Positions 59,886 through 64,000 of a DNA stretch of 64,000 nucleotides are shown here, piece by piece. Position numbers and translations under genes: made by a program. The DNA comes from Patiria pectinifera (Eukaryota; Echinodermata; Asteroidea; Valvatida; Asterinidae): assembly GCA_029964075.1 (NCBI GenBank), contig CM057149.1:5962465-6026464 (forward strand). The letters are read 5' to 3'. The number at the start of each line of letters is the position of its first letter. Within the stretch, counting starts at the first letter, position 1. The notes beneath the pieces are model-generated. The model worked only from the letters and a program-made list of their open reading frames with translations. It ran no database searches and had not been told where the DNA came from.

Positions 59886-61780
59886 ATGATAAATGTATTG
59901 TTGTTTGTGAAAAGTGGTATTCTTTCGAACGCCACTGGCAATGAGAAGCATTGTTCTTTGTGAAAAGTGTGACTGTGAGTTTCAGTTTGTGAGTACGGGG
60001 AGGGTTGTACGGGGAGGGTTGTACGTACGGGCATGACGGGGGGAGGCCTCGGACATCGAGAGTTTGACCGTGGCGTGGGTTAACTTACTAGGCTTAATGT
60101 TGCCAATTTACTGCATGACCTCCGTAAATACAGGCCTCACTTGGAACATGTACCCGAACATGTTTGTAGAACTTTGCCAACTCTTGATTTCACAATTGGG
60201 CTTTGTTTGTAGTTTATTTTTGGATTTTGCTTTAGTTTGTTTTAGGCCTAGGCCTATAGGCCTACTACTAGCTAGAAAAAAACTGCTGCATTTGTATATA
60301 GGCCATGAAATGTACATTCATTCCATACAAATTATGCACACTAAATCTTTGTGCTAATCTTAGAACACGGCAAATCATACGTAAAACTTCCTTTAAAGAA
60401 ATGACTTTCATACTCATAAGTCATAGGCAAAACAAAATTAATTTACTGCAAATCAAAGACCAATAACCAACTTAATAAAGAAACCCTCAAATCAAAATTA
60501 AAGACGTGATCAAGTTCAAACCTCAGGCCAAAAACCAAAAAATACAGGCAAAGACTAAAACCTGAAACCAACACAGTTAGAATAGTGGATATTAGAGAAT
60601 ACACTCTGGCAGAAAATCAAATGACTCGACAACAGACATGAACCCAAGCAGGATAAAGAGCTATTGTTAGCCGATGTATTTTTGTTTACAAGTTTTCTTC
60701 ACCTTAGTCGTTATTCTTTTCTTTCTAACTCCTTTACACAGGAATCTCGATGACACCCACATCACATGACCAGCTCCAACCATGCTCCAAGCATGCTCCA
60801 GTGCATGCTTCAACCAGTTCCCAAAGCAAGAATCTCAACTCAAGACGAAGACGTGACACACCTATTCTTTCCAGTTCAACTGCAAGATTCCTGGTTTTTC
60901 TCTTTACCCATTCAAAACACATTTTCCTTCTAGCCATAATTTCATTTTTAGAAGTCATGAAATAGTGCAAAAAAAATCACTCTTTTCTGCTGTTTTATGT
61001 CCATCCTTTTTTTAAATTATATCCTTGGCTTAGTTGTACCCAAGAATAATGATGGAATGATTACCCGATAATTACTGGCCAAGCAGACTTATTTGATAAC
61101 AAAACAATGTCTTTGATTACCGAGTTACATAATCACTCTTAAAATTTCACAACAAAATATTCATACTCGCATACCCCTCCTTTCTCATGAGTTTTCACCA
61201 ACACTCATTAAAAAAATGTTGTCCTGTAACTTACAATGCCACTGTCATTATTTATGATTACAGCTTTTAACAAAAAAAAATGCAATTGCACAATAACCTT
61301 TGGCCGTCTTGCTTGAAAGTCTTTCATGGAATGTTTGTGCCTATGGTAAACAAGCCTGGACCGACGTCCCTTGCGAAAATTGCTCCGAAAACTGACAACA
61401 ATTATATCCCCTGAGTTTTGTCGAAGTACTACCCTGTAAAGTAATGAATGCTGCAAATACATTATTACTAAAAAAATTCTGATTGTATACCTGATTTCAT
61501 TTTCACAGTTTTGTAATAAATACATTTAACATGTGGTGCTTGACATAATTATGAAGTGCTCGAATATGTCCTTTCTTTTAGTTTTACTCTCTTCTGCAAA
61601 TGAACGTGTTACAGTACTTTGCTGTACAACCCCACCACCATAATAAAAACACCAACTGCTATAATGACATTAACTTCTACTTTAATAAGAAACACCCCCT
61701 TCACCATAACAAATATAAATTGTTGCCCACTTCCCCGGAAATATAATATGTGACCATTCACAGGTGTAACATAAATAGGC
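59886..61780. other. No gene seen; diverged MITE piece
   Basis: At 60098-60260 the sequence 'gccaatttactgcatgacct ...' is a diverged left end of the Mutator-like MITE family (compare 53755). A doublet 'acggggagggttgtac' lies at 59995-60030. The rest is AT-rich and unremarkable. Confidence 0.45.
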
Positions 61781-61782
61781 AT

Positions 61783-62015
61783 GGGCGTCGCGAGGAGGGG
61801 GGGGGGCACTCCCCCCCCCCGAAAAGCAAAAAAAAACAATAATAAAAAGAGGCGCAAAGTCATAGTGGTGTGAATTTAATGGGTTTGGGTTGGGGGTGCA
61901 AAATGTCCCTGCCCCCCTCTAAAACTGATAAATCGAGAATGTGTTGAGAAAACCAGGAATTTTTTGGGCCAAAATATGTTTTGCCCCCTCTAGAAAAATC
62001 CTGGCGACGCCCACA
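61783..62015. mobile_element. MITE with TGGGCGTCGC ends
   Basis: Inverted ends TGGGCGTCGCGAGGA and TCCTGGCGACGCCCA lie about 230 bp apart, with G and C runs inside. Related ends are found at 15360 and 39390 in the AUH arms. No clear target duplication. Confidence 0.7.
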
Positions 62016-62775
62016 CAATATCCAACCCCCACCCCCACTGGCTGCCCCCTCCTCTCCTCTGTAGTGAGAACGATGGATACGATTTTGTATAGGCCAAGAT
62101 CAAACCGCGTTTCGTCTAAATTACCTATTTGTACAGTTGGTGTATACGTCCTTAATAATGGTTTGGCACCTTGAAAAATCAATGTTCAAATTGACTGGAC
62201 AATATTCTAGCACAACATTATTTATGAGCTTTACATAATGAGACATCGCATGAGACAATCGGTCGGCAATAAACACTTAATTTCATTCAACTGTTGACAA
62301 CAAGACCTTCCTAATCGGCGCGCAATTTAAAACAACATTTAAACGGTATGAATCCCAGCACAAACATAAACCTCCACAATATCAGCGATTTCAATATCAC
62401 CATCTCCCCTCTATAACAAAAACCATTTCTCCTCATCCCAGGAAATATTTCTCCCCATCCCCGGAAATATTGGTGACATGGTTGACGGGTTTTACGGAAA
62501 TTGGGCGTTCCAACTAGCACCCTTCACCCCAGCTAGCCCCTTCCCCTATATTGACATATGTCCTGGACCCTCGCACAATCTCCGCAGGAAACGTTATGTG
62601 CACGCAAATACAACTTAGGCGAGACTGATGGCGAATCCAAATAGGCTCGCGTGCAGCAGAGGGTCTGATTCTTTATTTGACTTAACAGTTGTTTGGAGTT
62701 ATTAGAGTTTAAATTATCGAGATTTCATTGTATACAGTAATTATTACGAAACAGTCAACTCCACCCATCTAGCGG

Positions 62776-62805
62776 GTGTCCGCGCGAAGCGCGGCATCCC
62801 GCTAG
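62776..62805 (+). mobile_element. Helitron-like 3' terminus
   Basis: A hairpin with arms CCGCGC and GCGCGG (62780-62785 and 62789-62794, loop gaa) lies 8 bp upstream of CTAG followed by T (62802-62806). A short GC hairpin followed by CTAG/T is the usual 3' end of Helitrons. I did not locate the 5' TC end, so the extent is unknown. Confidence 0.45.
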
Positions 62806-63326
62806 TTAACAAAAAAGTGTTACGTAACCTTTCGAAATCGCCCTTCGCAACCACACGGTTGTAAACACGATTCGAAACACCGAAGAGTTAGCAAAGAATC
62901 AAAACACCCATCCAATGCTTCCAAGACAGGAATTTTATTTGCAAATAGTATAACCATCACCCAGTGGCTTTAAAGAAAAAAAAACAAAGAAAAAGGATGC
63001 AAAAAAAATGATAAAAATGAGATACAATCAAGAATATTTTCAGAGAGAGCTAACATTTTAATTAGCTCATTTTCCAGATACCTTGATGTTTTATACACTA
63101 AATGTGAACTAATTATTTCTCCTACGTGTTGGGCAGGGAGGATGCAGGATTTCCAAAATTGAAATAATCAATCAAAATCAAAACTACCTTATTCACATCC
63201 AGCTACCGGAACTTTGCTTAATGATAATGCTGAATGAAATATATAATTGTTTCACACGTTCATAATACATTCATGTAACTTGGACACTTCAACTCGCATT
63301 ACTGGGTGATACTAATGCTGCCATGT

Positions 63327-63615
63327 CAGGCCCGGATCCTAAAAAAATACTGCGAACCCCCCCCCCCCCTCCGACACCCCCCAAAAATTATACTGCTATA
63401 ATGTCCGCCTGTTCAAAATACGGACAGAGGCAGCTTAATAGGGGGTATTTGTACACCATTCTGTAATCTAGTGTTAATAATCATCCAATTTGAACAGCTC
63501 CCCAAAGTTTTTGATTTTACGAGGGCAAGTGTCAAGAGAAAATAACCTGTCCACATTTTCAGATTTTCTTGCTGATGAACCCCCCCCCCGGCAAAAATTA
63601 CTGGATCCGCCCCTG
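63327..63615. mobile_element. hAT-like MITE (CAGG..CCGGATCC)
   Basis: The ends CAGGCCCGGATCC and GGATCCGCCCCTG are imperfectly inverted, 289 bp apart, with poly-C runs. The flanks share only catgt. It belongs with the MITEs at 1680 and 6863 by terminal motif. Confidence 0.65.
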
Positions 63616-63890
63616 CATGTATTGCTTTTACATTTTATGGCTGTCGTTGGTATAAACATTCAGAGAGACAAATAAGTGAGATATCGGAGTATGAGGCTTA
63701 TGATGTCATGGAATTTATTTTCATCTCGAAGATATTTCCCCTAGCTGTTGTGGTATTCCGGGTGAAAAATCAATCGATGCTATCTAGTTGTTAAAGTTGT
63801 AGGTTCTAATTTTAAATCGAAAAATCGGAATATTTATCCAGTGGTTTTGTCCTACATAGTGACAAATTAATATCACTCGGTCACTTCTAG

Positions 63891-64000
63891 TTACTTCTTT
63901 TCCGGGTAATCGCAGTACGGTAGGCCTTCTTTGTCATCCTTACAAGCCACACCAGCAGGGCAGGTTGAAAACATGCCACATTGTGTTTCTGGGAAATTTG
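63891..64000 (-). CDS. Cysteine-rich secreted-type protein, last exon (partial)
   Basis: On the minus strand an open frame enters from the right edge and ends in TAA at 63891-63893. It encodes QCGMFSTCPAGVACKDDK followed by EGLPYCDYPEKK and stop: four cysteines spaced C-x5-C-x5-C-x9-C, acidic and lysine-rich. The pattern suggests a small disulphide-bonded extracellular domain. A possible acceptor (tttcccag) at 63989-63990 would make the exon 63891-63988. I do not recognise the family. The gene starts beyond the window and lies on the same strand as the signal-peptide exon at 49512, so the two could be tandem relatives. Confidence 0.5.
   Translation of the reverse strand, partial: NFPETQCGMFSTCPAGVACKDDKEGLPYCDYPEKK

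Overview
The window is eukaryotic genomic DNA. It has spliced genes with GT-AG introns, tRNA-derived SINEs, MITEs, P-element and hAT-type transposons and minisatellites, and no bacterial features. The element mix (P element with a THAP domain, TTAA MITEs, deuterostome-style SINEs) and the mitochondrial AUH gene fit a marine invertebrate, possibly a deuterostome such as an echinoderm or lancelet. I cannot name the species from sequence alone.

Layout. Bases 1-4448 hold the 3' exons of a WH2 (actin-binding) gene among SINEs and MITEs. Bases 4449-16791 and 37116-49268 are the two arms of a 12 kb inverted duplication. Each arm carries a complete eight-exon gene for methylglutaconyl-CoA hydratase (AUH), and the two genes are transcribed away from each other. 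The arms are nearly identical: I find five base differences across the 915 coding bases, four synonymous. The fifth turns the second catalytic glutamate (residue 174, GAG) of the left copy into alanine (GCG) in the right copy. The arms also differ by several insertions, deletions and array-length changes.

The 20 kb spacer between the arms is a nest of transposons. An 11.26 kb element with long terminal inverted repeats (16869-28128) is flanked by a 10-bp target duplication. It carries a tandem array of about 210-bp units with a 1,672-bp higher-order period. A complete 5.86 kb P-type transposon (28137-33993) with an intact three-exon THAP/DDE transposase sits inside the right-hand target duplication of that element. 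A candidate solo LTR and a foldback element with a 62-bp tandem array fill the rest.

Bases 49269-64000 hold a signal-peptide exon that stops just outside the duplication breakpoint, a possible small coding exon, a second nested element with inverted subterminal arrays (about 56.5-59.9 kb) containing a hAT insertion with a perfect 8-bp target duplication, several MITEs, a Helitron-like 3' end, and the last exon of a cysteine-rich secreted-type protein running off the right edge.

The host genes do not form a pathway with each other. AUH works in mitochondrial leucine breakdown, and the WH2 gene would act on actin. Because the assembly may contain alternative haplotypes, the inverted duplication needs confirming before the two AUH copies are treated as paralogues.
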